From Christiangramia flava JLT2011 (GTDB taxonomy: Bacteria > Bacteroidota > Bacteroidia > Flavobacteriales > Flavobacteriaceae): a DNA stretch of 64,000 nt. The notes below the pieces were generated by a model, which saw nothing but the letters and a program-made list of their open reading frames with translations, ran no database searches and was not told the DNA's origin. Below, piece after piece: positions 44,643-53,941 of the stretch. Each line of letters opens with the position of its first letter. The first letter of the stretch is position 1. Location of the stretch: assembly GCF_001951155.1 (NCBI RefSeq), contig NZ_CP016359.1:761001-825000 (forward strand). The letters are read 5' to 3'. Position numbers and translations under genes: made by a program.

Positions 44643-45288
44643 GGAAGGATACAAAATCATGACTGTTACTGCGATAGTACTTATCGCAATAAATCTGCTA
44701 TCGTACAGTTTAATAAATACCTACTGGTTACGCTTTGCGATTCTGGCAGTTTCAGTGGTATTGTTTTTCCTGATCGTTCAGTTTTTCAGGAATCCCAAAA
44801 GAAACACGCTTCAGAATGACAATCACATAATCGCACCGGTAGACGGAAAAGTAGTGGTGATAGAAGAAGTTTACGAAAAAGAATATTTCAAAGACAACCG
44901 AATTCAGGTTTCGGTTTTCATGTCCCCAATCAATGTTCATGTTACCCGCCATCCCATTGGAGGTGAGGTGACTTACAGCAAATACCACCCGGGAAAATTT
45001 CTTGTCGCCTGGCACCCAAAGTCCAGCGAGGAAAACGAAAGAACCACGGTGGTTGTGAAAAACGAGCGCGTGGGCGAGATCATGTACCGGCAAATCGCCG
45101 GCGCTATGGCCAAGCGTATCGTGAATTATGCTGAAGTAGGCGCTACGGTTGCCCAAGGAAGCGACAGCGGTTTCATCAAATTCGGAAGTCGTGTGGACGT
45201 GTTCCTACCCGTTGGCACTGAAGTAAATGTGGAGATTAATCAAAAAGTGAAAGGAGGCATCACCGTGATCGCTGATGTCGCCTCTTAA
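44632..45288 (+). CDS. psd: Phosphatidylserine decarboxylase proenzyme (short type)
   Basis: Forms phosphatidylethanolamine. It has 218 residues, the short family form, with an N-terminal membrane segment (about 10-45) and APVDGKV, VFMSPINVHVTRHP and HPGKF motifs. Self-cleavage to the pyruvoyl enzyme would occur at G185-S186 in FGSRVD. It overlaps cdsA by 11 nt and precedes the acyl-CoA-binding gene by 6 nt. Confidence 0.95.
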   Translation: MFHKEGYKIMTVTAIVLIAINLLSYSLINTYWLRFAILAVSVVLFFLIVQFFRNPKRNTLQNDNHIIAPVDGKVVVIEEVYEKEYFKDNRIQVSVFMSPINVHVTRHPIGGEVTYSKYHPGKFLVAWHPKSSEENERTTVVVKNERVGEIMYRQIAGAMAKRIVNYAEVGATVAQGSDSGFIKFGSRVDVFLPVGTEVNVEINQKVKGGITVIADVAS

Positions 45289-45294
45289 GAGGAA

Positions 45295-45570
45295 ATGGCC
45301 GAAGAATTGAATGATAAACTGCAGCGTGCGCATGAACTTGCCAGCACGACCAACAGGCAGTTTCCACCAGATGTATTGCTGCACTTCTATGCGCTTTACA
45401 AAAGAGCTACGGAGAAAAATGGGTTCTATATACCCCCATCTAATGAAGGTGACCTGAAAGGAGCTTTCAAGATGAACGCCCTGGTGCAGGTAAAAGACAT
45501 GACGAAGGAAGAAGCACGAGAAAAATATATAGAAATGGTAGAAAGCCTCATAGGCTCTATCCCGGAATAA
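45295..45570 (+). CDS. Acyl-CoA-binding protein (ACBP)
   Basis: A 91-residue four-helix protein. Conserved features are FPPDVLLHFYALYKRATEKNG and the KGAFKMNALVQVKDMTKEEAREKYIEMV end. It carries long-chain acyl-CoA. Its place right after psd suggests it supplies acyl chains for phospholipid work. A terminator starts at its stop. Confidence 0.92.
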   Translation: MAEELNDKLQRAHELASTTNRQFPPDVLLHFYALYKRATEKNGFYIPPSNEGDLKGAFKMNALVQVKDMTKEEAREKYIEMVESLIGSIPE

Positions 45571-45598
45571 AAAAAGAGAGCGATCAAGCTCTCTTTTT
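45571..45598. terminator. Bidirectional terminator between the ACBP gene and valS
   Basis: An 11-bp stem (AAAAAGAGAGC / GCTCTCTTTTT) with a GATCAA loop; A and T flanks serve both convergent genes. Confidence 0.9.
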
Positions 45599-45618
45599 AA
45601 TTTTACAGATTAGTTTTT

Positions 45619-48249
45619 CTATCCCAGGTTCTTCAGGCTCGCCTTCAAGGCTTCTATTTTCGCCTCCGCGTCAGCTTTTTTAGCTTTTTCGATCGCTACC
45701 ACCTTTTCCGGAGCGTTATTCACAAAGCGCTCGTTCGATAGTTTCTTTTCTACTGATTCCAGAAAACCTTCAGTATACTTCAGCTCTTCTTCCAGTTTTT
45801 GCTTTTCCGCTTCCATATCGATCGCGCCGTCTGCAGGAATGTAATATTCATTTGATTTTACGCGGAAGGTTAATGCTCCCTCAACCGAATTATCCACATA
45901 ATTTAATTCTGAAATATTCCCCATTTTCGCGATCACGCTGTCAAAAGCTTCCGAAACATTTTCGTTGTTCATCACGCTCAATGCAATCTCATTCTTAAAA
46001 GAGATATTCTTGTCTTTACGGATCTTTCGAACGCCTGAAATCACTTCCGAAGCAAACGAAAATTCCCGGATCAATGACTCCTCAAAAGTCACTTTTTCAG
46101 GCCACTTTGAAATGATCAGCGCTTCTTCCGAAGAACGCCCGGTAATATTCTGCCAGATTTCTTCAGAAACAAAAGGCACAAAAGGGTGTAAAATCTTCAG
46201 GTTATCTTCCAGGATTGCGATCACCTCGTTATAGGTTTTAACATCCATCGGCTCGCCGTAACCCGGTTTTACCATCTCCAGGAACCAGCTGCAGTAATCA
46301 TCCCAAACCAGTTTGTAGGTCGTCATGAGCGCATCACTGATTCGGTATTTTGAAAAATGATCTTCAATTTCTCTCAAACTGAGCTGAAACTTTGCCCGGT
46401 ACCAGGCAATGGCTTTCTGCGCAGTTTCCGGCTGTTCCGCCGCTTCGGATACTTCCCAGCCTTTCACCAGCCTGAAAGCGTTCCATATCTTATTCACAAA
46501 CCCGCTCCCCTGCTTGCACAGGTCCTCATCGAACATCAGGTCGTTACCGGCCGGAGAACTCAGCAGCATTCCAACACGAACGCCATCTGCACCATATTGC
46601 CCGATCAACTCAATAGGATCTGGCGAATTACCCAAAGATTTGGACATTTTCCTGCGCTGCTTATCGCGAACGATCCCGGTGAGATACACATTTTTAAATG
46701 GTCTTTCGCCACGATATTCATAACCGGCCATGATCATTCTCGCTACCCAGAAGAAAAGAATCTCCGGCGCGGTTACCAGGTCATTGGTTGGATAATAGTA
46801 CTGAATTTCCTTATTTTCAGGCTCAAGGATACCGTTGAAGACACTCATGGGCCATAACCAGGAAGAAAACCAGGTATCGAGCACATCTTTATCCTGAGTA
46901 AGATCTTCCGCAGTGATGGCGCTGTTTCCTGAAGCTTCCGCAGCTAATTTCACCGCTTCTTCCAGGTTTTCAGCTACCACGAAATCATTTTTTCCTTCAC
47001 CGTAATAATAGGCGGGAATCTGGTGACCCCACCATAATTGGCGCGAAATATTCCAATCCCGCACGTTTTCCATCCAGTGACGATACGTATTTAGGAACTT
47101 TTCAGGAACCAGGTTCACGTCTTTTTCCAAAACGGCTTTTAAAGCCGGCTCGGCCATATCTTTCATTTTCAGGAACCACTGGTCACTGAGTTTCGGTTCT
47201 ATAACCGCACCGGTTCGTTCACTGGTTCCCACCTTGTTGGTATAATCTTCCACTTTGGCAACATGACCAGAAAGTTCCAGTTCTTCCACGATCTCTGCCC
47301 GTACCACGAAGCGATCTTTGCCTTCATAATGCAACCCGGCAGCATTCAGCGTAGCGTCATCATTAAAAATATCGATCACCTCCAGGTTATGCTTTTCTCC
47401 CAGCATTTTATCATTCTCATCGTGTGCTGGTGTCACCTTTAGACAACCTGTCCCGAATTCCATATCCACATACTCATCTTCAATGATGGGAATGCTTCGG
47501 TTACAAATGGGCACGATCACTTTTTTACCTTTCAAATGCTCAAAACGCTCATCATTTGGGTTGATACAAACAGCGGTATCTCCCAAAATCGTTTCAGGGC
47601 GCGTTGTGGCAATAGTCACTTTTTCATCGGAACCTTCGATCTGATAATTCAGAAAATACAATTTTCCATTTCGCTCTTCATAATTCACTTCTTCATCAGA
47701 AAGCGTGGTTTTTGCCTGAGGATCCCAGTTCACCATTCGGTAACCGCGGTAGATCAGTCCTTTTTTATACAGATCTACAAAAACTCGAATTACAGAGGCC
47801 GACATATCATCGTCCATCGTGAATTTGGTACGTTCCCAGTCACAGGAAGCTCCGAGTTTCTTCAGCTGCTGAAGAATAATTCCGCCGTGTTTATGCGTCC
47901 AATCCCAGGCATGCTGTAGAAAATCCTCACGGCTCAAATCGGCCTTATTGATGCCTTCGTCTCGTAATTTGGCAACCACTTTAGCTTCCGTAGCGATCGA
48001 AGCATGATCGGTTCCCGGCACCCAGCAGGCATTATACCCCTGCAAACGCGCTTTTCGCACCAAAACATCCTGTATCGTATTGTTCAACATGTGCCCCATA
48101 TGCAGCACACCGGTAACGTTTGGTGGCGGGATCACGATGGTATAAGGTTCTCGTTCATCTACTTCAGAATGAAAATAGTTATTTTTCATCCAGTAGTCAT
48201 ACCACTTATCCTCTACTTGTTTTGAACTATATTGGGAAGCAATTGCCAT
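45619..48249 (-). CDS. valS: Valine--tRNA ligase
   Basis: A class I synthetase of 876 residues. It has HMGHM (HIGH) after [13 protein letters not shown] near residue 540 ([10 protein letters not shown]), WW-type insert/editing domain between, an anticodon-binding domain, and a C-terminal coiled coil ([15 protein letters not shown] onward). The ATG at 48249 is preferred over one at 48279: the family normally starts just before [12 protein letters not shown], and a -7 box overlaps the upstream ATG. Confidence 0.96.
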   Translation of the reverse strand: MAIASQYSSKQVEDKWYDYWMKNNYFHSEVDEREPYTIVIPPPNVTGVLHMGHMLNNTIQDVLVRKARLQGYNACWVPGTDHASIATEAKVVAKLRDEGINKADLSREDFLQHAWDWTHKHGGIILQQLKKLGASCDWERTKFTMDDDMSASVIRVFVDLYKKGLIYRGYRMVNWDPQAKTTLSDEEVNYEERNGKLYFLNYQIEGSDEKVTIATTRPETILGDTAVCINPNDERFEHLKGKKVIVPICNRSIPIIEDEYVDMEFGTGCLKVTPAHDENDKMLGEKHNLEVIDIFNDDATLNAAGLHYEGKDRFVVRAEIVEELELSGHVAKVEDYTNKVGTSERTGAVIEPKLSDQWFLKMKDMAEPALKAVLEKDVNLVPEKFLNTYRHWMENVRDWNISRQLWWGHQIPAYYYGEGKNDFVVAENLEEAVKLAAEASGNSAITAEDLTQDKDVLDTWFSSWLWPMSVFNGILEPENKEIQYYYPTNDLVTAPEILFFWVARMIMAGYEYRGERPFKNVYLTGIVRDKQRRKMSKSLGNSPDPIELIGQYGADGVRVGMLLSSPAGNDLMFDEDLCKQGSGFVNKIWNAFRLVKGWEVSEAAEQPETAQKAIAWYRAKFQLSLREIEDHFSKYRISDALMTTYKLVWDDYCSWFLEMVKPGYGEPMDVKTYNEVIAILEDNLKILHPFVPFVSEEIWQNITGRSSEEALIISKWPEKVTFEESLIREFSFASEVISGVRKIRKDKNISFKNEIALSVMNNENVSEAFDSVIAKMGNISELNYVDNSVEGALTFRVKSNEYYIPADGAIDMEAEKQKLEEELKYTEGFLESVEKKLSNERFVNNAPEKVVAIEKAKKADAEAKIEALKASLKNLG

Positions 48250-48276
48250 TTCTTGGTCTAGTTTTTGAAATATTGG

Positions 48277-48284
48277 CAAAAGTA
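48277..48284 (-). promoter_or_regulatory. valS -7 box
   Basis: TACTTTTG on the minus strand (48284-48277), 28 nt before the ATG at 48249. It overlaps the alternative upstream ATG and so supports the shorter valS start. No good -33 element is visible. Confidence 0.4.
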
Positions 48285-48375
48285 AATATTAATGCAGGAT
48301 TATGAAAGTTGCCGAAACGATTAAAATATCAAGATTTAGGTTTATCTTTACAGTTCTGCTTAAATTATCATCATT

Positions 48376-48786
48376 ATGAAAAAGTTTATTGCAATCGCTA
48401 TTTTCATGGTTGTGGGACTGGCAAGCGCGCAGGCCCAGAAAGCGGCTAAAATGGAATTCAAGTCGGAAACCTTTGATTATGGCGAAATACAAAAAGGAAG
48501 TGATGGGATTGGTTATTTTGAATTTACCAATACCGGTGATGCTCCTTTAGTGATCAAGGACGTAAAATCCAGCTGTGGCTGTACGGTTCCCAAAAAACCT
48601 GATGCGCCCATTTTACCAGGAGAAACAGGAAAGATCGAAATTAAATATGATACTTCGAGAGTAGGCCCTATCCGTAAAACGGTGACGGTGTATTCAAATA
48701 CTGATGAACCAGTAAAAGCGCTGAAGGTAAAAGGAACAGTGCTCGCAGCGGCTACTGAAACTGCTACTAAAGACAGCACACGATAA
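48376..48786 (+). CDS. DUF1573 domain secreted protein
   Basis: A 136-residue exported protein with a signal peptide ending ASAQAQ (about residue 21) and one immunoglobulin-like DUF1573 domain: FDYGEIQKGSDG, FEFTNTGDAPLVI, SSCGCTVPK. The SCGC pair is conserved in the family. Role unknown; it is a common Bacteroidetes envelope protein. Monocistronic, with its own terminator. Confidence 0.92.
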   Translation: MKKFIAIAIFMVVGLASAQAQKAAKMEFKSETFDYGEIQKGSDGIGYFEFTNTGDAPLVIKDVKSSCGCTVPKKPDAPILPGETGKIEIKYDTSRVGPIRKTVTVYSNTDEPVKALKVKGTVLAAATETATKDSTR

Positions 48787-48807
48787 CTCTTTCGGAAAAA
48801 TTACTTG

Positions 48808-48834
48808 AAAGCCTTCAGAAATGGAGGCTTTTTT
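48808..48834 (+). terminator. Terminator after the DUF1573 gene
   Basis: A 9-bp stem AAAGCCTTC / GGAGGCTTT with one G-T pair and a 6-nt loop, followed by T-rich sequence. Confidence 0.75.
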
Positions 48835-48934
48835 ATTTTCCTGAGATTCTGTCAAAATTTTGCTGATATTCCTGCCACACCTCATCAATTTATGCTTTAA
48901 TTTTTGCAATTTTGCAACCTGTAAATGACAAGCT

Positions 48935-50125
48935 ATGCCGAAGATTTCAAACAAAGGGTTGCAAATGCCCGAATCTCCTATCAGAAAACTCGTACCATTC
49001 GCTGAAGCAGCGGTTAAAAAGGGAAAAAAGATCTACCAGCTGAACATTGGTCAGCCAGATATCAAAACTCCTGAAAAAGCCCTCGACGCTATTAGAAACC
49101 ACTCGATCGAAGTGCTTTCCTACAGCCATTCCGCAGGTTTTGAAAGTTACCGCAACAAACTCGCAGGCTATTATAAAAATACGGGGCTCCCGGTAGAACC
49201 TAAGGACATCATCATTACCACTGGTGGTTCTGAAGCGTTGCTTTTTGCCATGGGTGGCATAACCGATCCTGGTGACGAAGTTATCATTCCTGAGCCATTT
49301 TATGCCAATTACAATGGTTTTGCTACAGCTTCAGGAGTAAGCATAAAACCAATCCAGGCTTCTATAGACACAAATTTCGCACTGCCTCCTATTGAAGAAT
49401 TCGAAAAACTGATTACGGATAAGACCAGGGCGATCCTCATCTGCAACCCAGGGAACCCAACGGGCTACCTGTACACGAAGGAAGAGGTTAAAAAACTCGC
49501 CGATCTTGCCCTAAAACATGATCTTTTCATCGTTTCAGACGAAGTTTACAGGGAATTCGCCTACGAAGGTGCCGAGCATCATTCCATCATGAGCCTTCCA
49601 GAACTTGCTGAAAATGCCATTATGGTAGACTCGGTTTCCAAGCGATACAGCATGTGTGGAGCTCGAATTGGCTGCCTCGTTTCCAAAAATGAAGAGGTGA
49701 TGAAAACGGCCATGAAATTTGCACAGGCTAGACTGAGCCCGCCAACTTTTGCTCAGATCGCCAGTGAAGCAGCACTCGATACTCCACAATCTTATTTTGA
49801 TGAAGTCATCGAAGAATATACACTTCGTAGAAATATCCTCGTGGAAGGGCTTGAAAAGATCGAAGGCGTTAAAGTGGCGACACCAAGAGGAGCATTTTAC
49901 TGCATAGCAGAGCTTCCTGTTGAAGATGCTGATGACTTTGCGCAATGGTTACTCGAAGATTTTGATGATCAGGGAGAAACTGTGATGGTCGCACCGGCTG
50001 CCGGATTCTATTCTACGCCAGATACTGGCAAGAACCAGGTTCGAATCGCCTATGTACTGAAGAAAGAAGACCTCAGCAGGTCCATCGAAATATTAGAAAA
50101 AGCCTTACAGAAATACAACAATTAG
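48935..50125 (+). CDS. Class I/II PLP-dependent aminotransferase (aspartate type)
   Basis: A 396-residue fold-type I aminotransferase with YQLNIGQPDIKTP, ITTGGSEALLFAMGGI, ICNPGNPTGYLY, FIVSDEVYREF, and the PLP lysine K236 in VDSVSKRYSMCGARIG, then the substrate-Arg region NQVRIAYVL. It is probably an aspartate or broad amino-acid aminotransferase; the donor and acceptor cannot be fixed. It lies 4 nt before murB. Confidence 0.88.
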   Translation: MPKISNKGLQMPESPIRKLVPFAEAAVKKGKKIYQLNIGQPDIKTPEKALDAIRNHSIEVLSYSHSAGFESYRNKLAGYYKNTGLPVEPKDIIITTGGSEALLFAMGGITDPGDEVIIPEPFYANYNGFATASGVSIKPIQASIDTNFALPPIEEFEKLITDKTRAILICNPGNPTGYLYTKEEVKKLADLALKHDLFIVSDEVYREFAYEGAEHHSIMSLPELAENAIMVDSVSKRYSMCGARIGCLVSKNEEVMKTAMKFAQARLSPPTFAQIASEAALDTPQSYFDEVIEEYTLRRNILVEGLEKIEGVKVATPRGAFYCIAELPVEDADDFAQWLLEDFDDQGETVMVAPAAGFYSTPDTGKNQVRIAYVLKKEDLSRSIEILEKALQKYNN

Positions 50126-50129
50126 GTGC

Positions 50130-51143
50130 ATGCAGCTACTGCAGAATTTCTCTCTGAAAAATTATAATACCTTCGGAATTGACGTCAAAGCCGAAAGGTT
50201 CGTCTCAGTGACCAGCATTGAGGAGCTGAAGACTGTTCTTAGGAGAACTTATGCAGATGATCTTTTTATTCTGGGCGGCGGAAGCAATATGCTATTAACT
50301 CATGATATTCAAAAAACGGTTGTGCATATTTCGCTAACCGGGAAGAAAATCATAAGCCAGACCGAAGAGGAAGTAATCGTTGAAGGCGCCGGCGGAGAGA
50401 ACTGGCACGATTTCGTGCGATGGACCTTAAGCCAGGATTATGGCGGACTGGAAAATATGTCCCTTATCCCGGGAAATGTAGGCACCTCTCCTATTCAGAA
50501 TATCGGGGCTTACGGCGTGGAACTTAAAGATTGTTTTGTGAGCTGCGAGGCTATGAACGTGCAGACACTGGAAGTGATAAGGTTCAACCTGGAAGACTGT
50601 GATTTTGGCTATCGAAATTCAGTATTTAAAAATCAACTGAAACACCAGTTCATCATTACGTCGGTTCAATTTCATCTGAGCAAAAAAAATCACAGGATCC
50701 ATTCAGAATATGGAGCGATCCAGGCGGAACTAGATGCTGCGGGAATTGAAGAACCCAGCATCCAGGATATTTCCGAAGCGGTGATCAAAATCAGAAGATC
50801 AAAATTACCCGATCCTGCAAAAATCGGGAATAGCGGTAGTTTTTTTAAGAATCCGGTGATTTCGCTGAAAACTTACAACAAGATTAAAGAAGAATGGCCA
50901 GAGCTGCCATGTTATAAAATTTCAGAGGAAGAAGTAAAAGTTCCCGCAGGCTGGCTTATTGACCAGGCCGGGCTAAAAGGATACCGCGAGGGCGATGCCG
51001 GAGTTCATGAAAAACAGGCCCTGGTGCTGGTAAATTACGGGAAGGCTACCGGGAACGAAATATTGGAACTGGCAAGAAAGGTGCAGCACGATGTCCACCG
51101 GAAATTTCATATTGAGCTGGAACCGGAAGTCAATATTATTTAG
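50130..51143 (+). CDS. murB: UDP-N-acetylenolpyruvoylglucosamine reductase
   Basis: An FAD enzyme forming UDP-MurNAc for peptidoglycan. It has 337 residues: FILGGGSNML, the FAD loop SLIPGNVGTSPIQNIGAYG, the catalytic Ser S237 in GNSGSFFKNP, GWLIDQAGLKG, and the C-terminal Glu in ELEPEVNII. This is the type I form. It is followed by a bidirectional terminator. Confidence 0.97.
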   Translation: MQLLQNFSLKNYNTFGIDVKAERFVSVTSIEELKTVLRRTYADDLFILGGGSNMLLTHDIQKTVVHISLTGKKIISQTEEEVIVEGAGGENWHDFVRWTLSQDYGGLENMSLIPGNVGTSPIQNIGAYGVELKDCFVSCEAMNVQTLEVIRFNLEDCDFGYRNSVFKNQLKHQFIITSVQFHLSKKNHRIHSEYGAIQAELDAAGIEEPSIQDISEAVIKIRRSKLPDPAKIGNSGSFFKNPVISLKTYNKIKEEWPELPCYKISEEEVKVPAGWLIDQAGLKGYREGDAGVHEKQALVLVNYGKATGNEILELARKVQHDVHRKFHIELEPEVNII

Positions 51144-51144
51144 T

Positions 51145-51178
51145 AAAAAAGGGAATGATTGTAGTCATTCCCTTTTTT
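51145..51178. terminator. Bidirectional terminator between murB and the fasciclin gene
   Basis: A 14-bp perfect stem (AAAAAAGGGAATGA / TCATTCCCTTTTTT) with a 6-nt loop. Confidence 0.93.
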
Positions 51179-51198
51179 ATTTCTTGTATTTTCAGTTT

Positions 51199-51825
51199 TT
51201 AAATCTCTGTATCTTCAGATTTTGGCATGACTACGGCATCGATAATATGGATGATCCCGTTCGAAGCTTCGATATCGGTTTTAACGATCGTGGCTTTATT
51301 TCCCATTTCATCTGTCAGAACTATATTATCACCTTCTTTGGTTGCTTTCAGTTCACCACCGTTTAAAGTTGCGATAGTATATTCCCCATCATCACCATCG
51401 ATCTTTTTAGCCAGATCTTCCGCAGTGATTTTATCCTCAACTACATGATATTCCAGGAGTCCGGCGAATTTTTCACGATTCTCAGGTTTCATTAAAGTAT
51501 CCAGCGTAGCTTTGTCAACTTTTGAAAACGCCGCATTATCTGGCGCGAATACCGTGTAAGGTCCTTCACTAACCGTTAGCAGTTCATTCATTTCAGCTGA
51601 TTGCAGCGCATCATTCAGAGAACTCAGGCTGTCAGTATCAGCAGCCTTAGCCGCGATACTGTTGGATTCGAATTCCATCTTTTCTTTTTCTGCCTGCATC
51701 TGGGCCTGTCTTTCGGCTTCCATCTGCTCGGTTTCAGCGCTATCCTCCTTTTTATTGGCATCATTACAGGCCACAAAAGTAAGTGCACCAAATGCAAATA
51801 CCATTAATAAGATTTTCTTTTTCAT
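51199..51825 (-). CDS. Fasciclin-domain lipoprotein
   Basis: A 208-residue exported protein: a lipobox (LTFVAC, about residue 18), an acidic Gln/Glu/Met-rich linker, then one FAS1 domain (about 65-200; EGPYTVFAPDNAAF, YHVVEDKITAEDL, NGIIHIIDAVVMP). FAS1 domains mediate adhesion. The ATG at 51825 (MKKKIL) is chosen because it directly precedes the hydrophobic core of the signal; a longer in-frame start at 51849 is unlikely. Confidence 0.93.
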   Translation of the reverse strand: MKKKILLMVFAFGALTFVACNDANKKEDSAETEQMEAERQAQMQAEKEKMEFESNSIAAKAADTDSLSSLNDALQSAEMNELLTVSEGPYTVFAPDNAAFSKVDKATLDTLMKPENREKFAGLLEYHVVEDKITAEDLAKKIDGDDGEYTIATLNGGELKATKEGDNIVLTDEMGNKATIVKTDIEASNGIIHIIDAVVMPKSEDTEI

Positions 51826-51940
51826 AATTATAGCTTTATGGTTTAACACCGCAAGATATTGTGTATTAAGATGATGGAGTTTAAGAAGCCTATAAATTTT
51901 AGTTAAATAGTGTAAAGATTATACTAAGGTCGCGTCCTAT

Positions 51941-51971
51941 TTTCCTGAACACCTATTTATTCTTATTTTTG
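51941..51971 (+). promoter_or_regulatory. Promoter of the small four-Cys protein gene
   Basis: TTTC (51941-51944), a 19-nt spacer and TATTTTTG (51964-51971), 16 nt before the start codon. One mismatch in the -33 element. Confidence 0.55.
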
Positions 51972-51987
51972 CATAGATTTTAATCTT

Positions 51988-52194
51988 ATGAAGTTATTAT
52001 TGATCAGTATCGTGTTATTAGCGCTGGCCTTCGCCGGCATCGCGATCAAAATATGGGGAAAGAAAGATGGGCAATTCGCAGGAACCTGCGCCAGCCAGAA
52101 CCCGATGTTGAACAAATCTGGAGAACCATGTAGTTTTTGCGGAAAATTGCCAAATGAAATGGAAAACTGCTCTGGAGAATCCAAGAAGAGTTAG
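51988..52194 (+). CDS. Small membrane-anchored protein with four conserved-type Cys
   Basis: A 68-residue protein: one N-terminal helix (about 2-22), then a short soluble part with C34, C48, C51 and C61. The CSFCGKLP stretch and the spacing C-x13-C-x2-C-x9-C look like a small metal-binding or disulfide module. Similar small membrane proteins occur in flavobacteria without known function. It stops 5 nt before the glycosyltransferase start and is probably cotranscribed. Confidence 0.75.
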   Translation: MKLLLISIVLLALAFAGIAIKIWGKKDGQFAGTCASQNPMLNKSGEPCSFCGKLPNEMENCSGESKKS

Positions 52195-52199
52195 ACTGA

Positions 52200-53303
52200 A
52201 TGGCAACACTTCTACTGGGATTATTTCTCTTCATCACACTGGTTAATCTCATTTATTTCTTCGTTTTTTTCTCTTTCGCCACGGCGGAAAGCAAAACGAA
52301 AATCCATCCAGAAGTCCCGGTATCCGTTATTATCTGCGCCAAGAATGAAGCCGAAAACCTTCGGAACTTTTTGCCGAGCATCCTCGAGCAGGACTACCCG
52401 GAATTCGAAATTGTAGTGATCAACGACGCTTCTACAGATGAAAGCCTGGACGTCATGGAAGAATTCCAGCAGATCGATCCCAGGATTCGCATCGTGAACG
52501 TGGAAAACAATGAAGCTTTCTGGGCCAATAAAAAATATGCTTTAACTCTGGGTATCAAAAAAGCCCGTTTTAAACACCTACTTTTCACAGACGCCGATTG
52601 TGCTCCGCAAAGCCGTAACTGGATCAGGAGCATGAGTTCCAACTTTCAGCCGGGAATTGCGATCGTCCTGGGATATGGCGGCTACTTCAGGCATAAGAAA
52701 TCGCTGTTGAATAAGCTGATCAGGTTTGAAACGCTCCTCACCGCCATTCAGTATTTTTCATATGCCAGGCTGGGCTCTCCGTACATGGGTGTGGGGCGAA
52801 ATCTGGCCTATACTTCTACCCGGTTCTATGAACTGAAAGGTTTTGCCAGCCATTTGCAAATTCGCAGCGGTGATGACGACCTTTTCGTGAACGAAGCGGC
52901 CACGGCCCAGAACACCACCAGCTGTTTCGAAAAGGATGCGATTACCCGAAGCATCCCGAAAGCTACATTTTCAGCTTGGATTAAACAGAAAAAAAGACAT
53001 GTTTCCGTAGCCAAACATTACAAACCGAAGCACCAGTTCTTTTTGGCCATTTTCTATATTTTCAGGCTCTTGTTCTGGCCGGTATTTATCGCCTTACTGT
53101 TGTTGAAGATCTACCCGATGATCGTGCTGGCAAATCTTGCACTCAAACTGTTGGTAGAAGGTTTTGTATATTTCAAAGCGGCCAGCAAACTGGATGAAAA
53201 AGATGTGGTTTGGTTATTCCCCTTTTTCGACCTGTTTCTCATCTATTTGCAATTAACTATATTTATCTCCAACCTTGTATCAAAACCAACGCATTGGAAA
53301 TAG
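52200..53303 (+). CDS. Family 2 glycosyltransferase, membrane bound
   Basis: A 367-residue enzyme with an N-terminal helix (about 3-25), a GT-A domain (VSVIICAKNEAENL, IVVINDASTDES, FTDADC with the metal-binding DxD, and SGDDDLFVNEA), and about three C-terminal helices (from about 280). It likely transfers sugars from nucleotide donors at the inner face of the membrane. The 3' end overlaps the sigma-factor gene by 10 nt. Confidence 0.9.
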   Translation: MATLLLGLFLFITLVNLIYFFVFFSFATAESKTKIHPEVPVSVIICAKNEAENLRNFLPSILEQDYPEFEIVVINDASTDESLDVMEEFQQIDPRIRIVNVENNEAFWANKKYALTLGIKKARFKHLLFTDADCAPQSRNWIRSMSSNFQPGIAIVLGYGGYFRHKKSLLNKLIRFETLLTAIQYFSYARLGSPYMGVGRNLAYTSTRFYELKGFASHLQIRSGDDDLFVNEAATAQNTTSCFEKDAITRSIPKATFSAWIKQKKRHVSVAKHYKPKHQFFLAIFYIFRLLFWPVFIALLLLKIYPMIVLANLALKLLVEGFVYFKAASKLDEKDVVWLFPFFDLFLIYLQLTIFISNLVSKPTHWK

Positions 53304-53863
53304 ATCCTGAGCAGCTTCTGAAAAAAATCAGGGAAGCAAAAGCCGGAAGTCAGACCGCTTTCAATTTCCTTTTAGACCTTTATTGGAACGACGTATATGG
53401 CTTTCAGCTGAAGAAACTACACAATGAATACGAAGCGGAAGACATCACTATACAAACCTTTTCACGGGCTTTTAATAAAATTGACACTTTTGACGAAAAT
53501 TACTCTTTCAGTACCTGGCTGATCGCCATTTCCAAAAATATCCACGTAGACCAGATCCGGAAAAAGAAAGCCTCCATCCGTTCCCAGACGACCAGTCATG
53601 ACGAGGAACATTTTCACCAGATTATTGATGAAACTCCCAGCATTGAGGATAAACTGATTAAAGAACAACATCTGGAGCAATTGCTGGCAGACATCAAGCA
53701 ACTCAAACCACATTACCAGGAAGTGATCAACCTGCGTTTCTTTCAGGAAAAATCATATAAAGAGATCGCTCGCAGCCTCGACGAACCCATGAACAACGTC
53801 AAGGTAAAACTGCTCCGTGCGAAAAAGCTTTTGGCCGAAATTATTGAAAGCCGAAAAGCCTAA
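53294..53863 (+). CDS. ECF-type RNA polymerase sigma factor
   Basis: A sigma-70 family protein of about 190 residues. Region 2 (FLLDLYWNDVYGFQLKKLHNEYEAEDITIQTF in pieces, STWLIAISKNIHVDQIRKKK) and region 4 (HYQEVINLRFFQEKSYKEIARSLDEPMNNVKVKLLRAKK in pieces) are complete. TTG at 53294 is the most plausible start, ten bases inside the glycosyltransferase gene, since no ATG lies between it and region 2. An in-frame ATG at 53210 would add an unlikely hydrophobic leader. No anti-sigma gene is adjacent. Confidence 0.85.
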   Translation: MEIDPEQLLKKIREAKAGSQTAFNFLLDLYWNDVYGFQLKKLHNEYEAEDITIQTFSRAFNKIDTFDENYSFSTWLIAISKNIHVDQIRKKKASIRSQTTSHDEEHFHQIIDETPSIEDKLIKEQHLEQLLADIKQLKPHYQEVINLRFFQEKSYKEIARSLDEPMNNVKVKLLRAKKLLAEIIESRKA

Positions 53864-53916
53864 GTAAGGTTTGGTCTTTCTACCCGCCTAAGTTTATGCA
53901 TTTACGCTTATTATTG

Positions 53917-53924
53917 TATCTTTG
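53917..53924 (+). promoter_or_regulatory. -7 box of lipA
   Basis: TATCTTTG lies 17 nt before the lipA start. No TTG lies at the right distance upstream. Confidence 0.4.
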
Positions 53925-53941
53925 AACCACAGTTTTTTGCT

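Noticed and set aside
48250..48279. Longer valS start
   Set aside because: The extra ten residues are not typical of ValS, and a -7 box overlaps the upstream ATG.
53210..53293. Upstream ATG for the sigma factor
   Set aside because: It would add 28 residues encoded inside the glycosyltransferase gene with a composition unlike region 2 leaders; TTG at 53294 gives the usual length.
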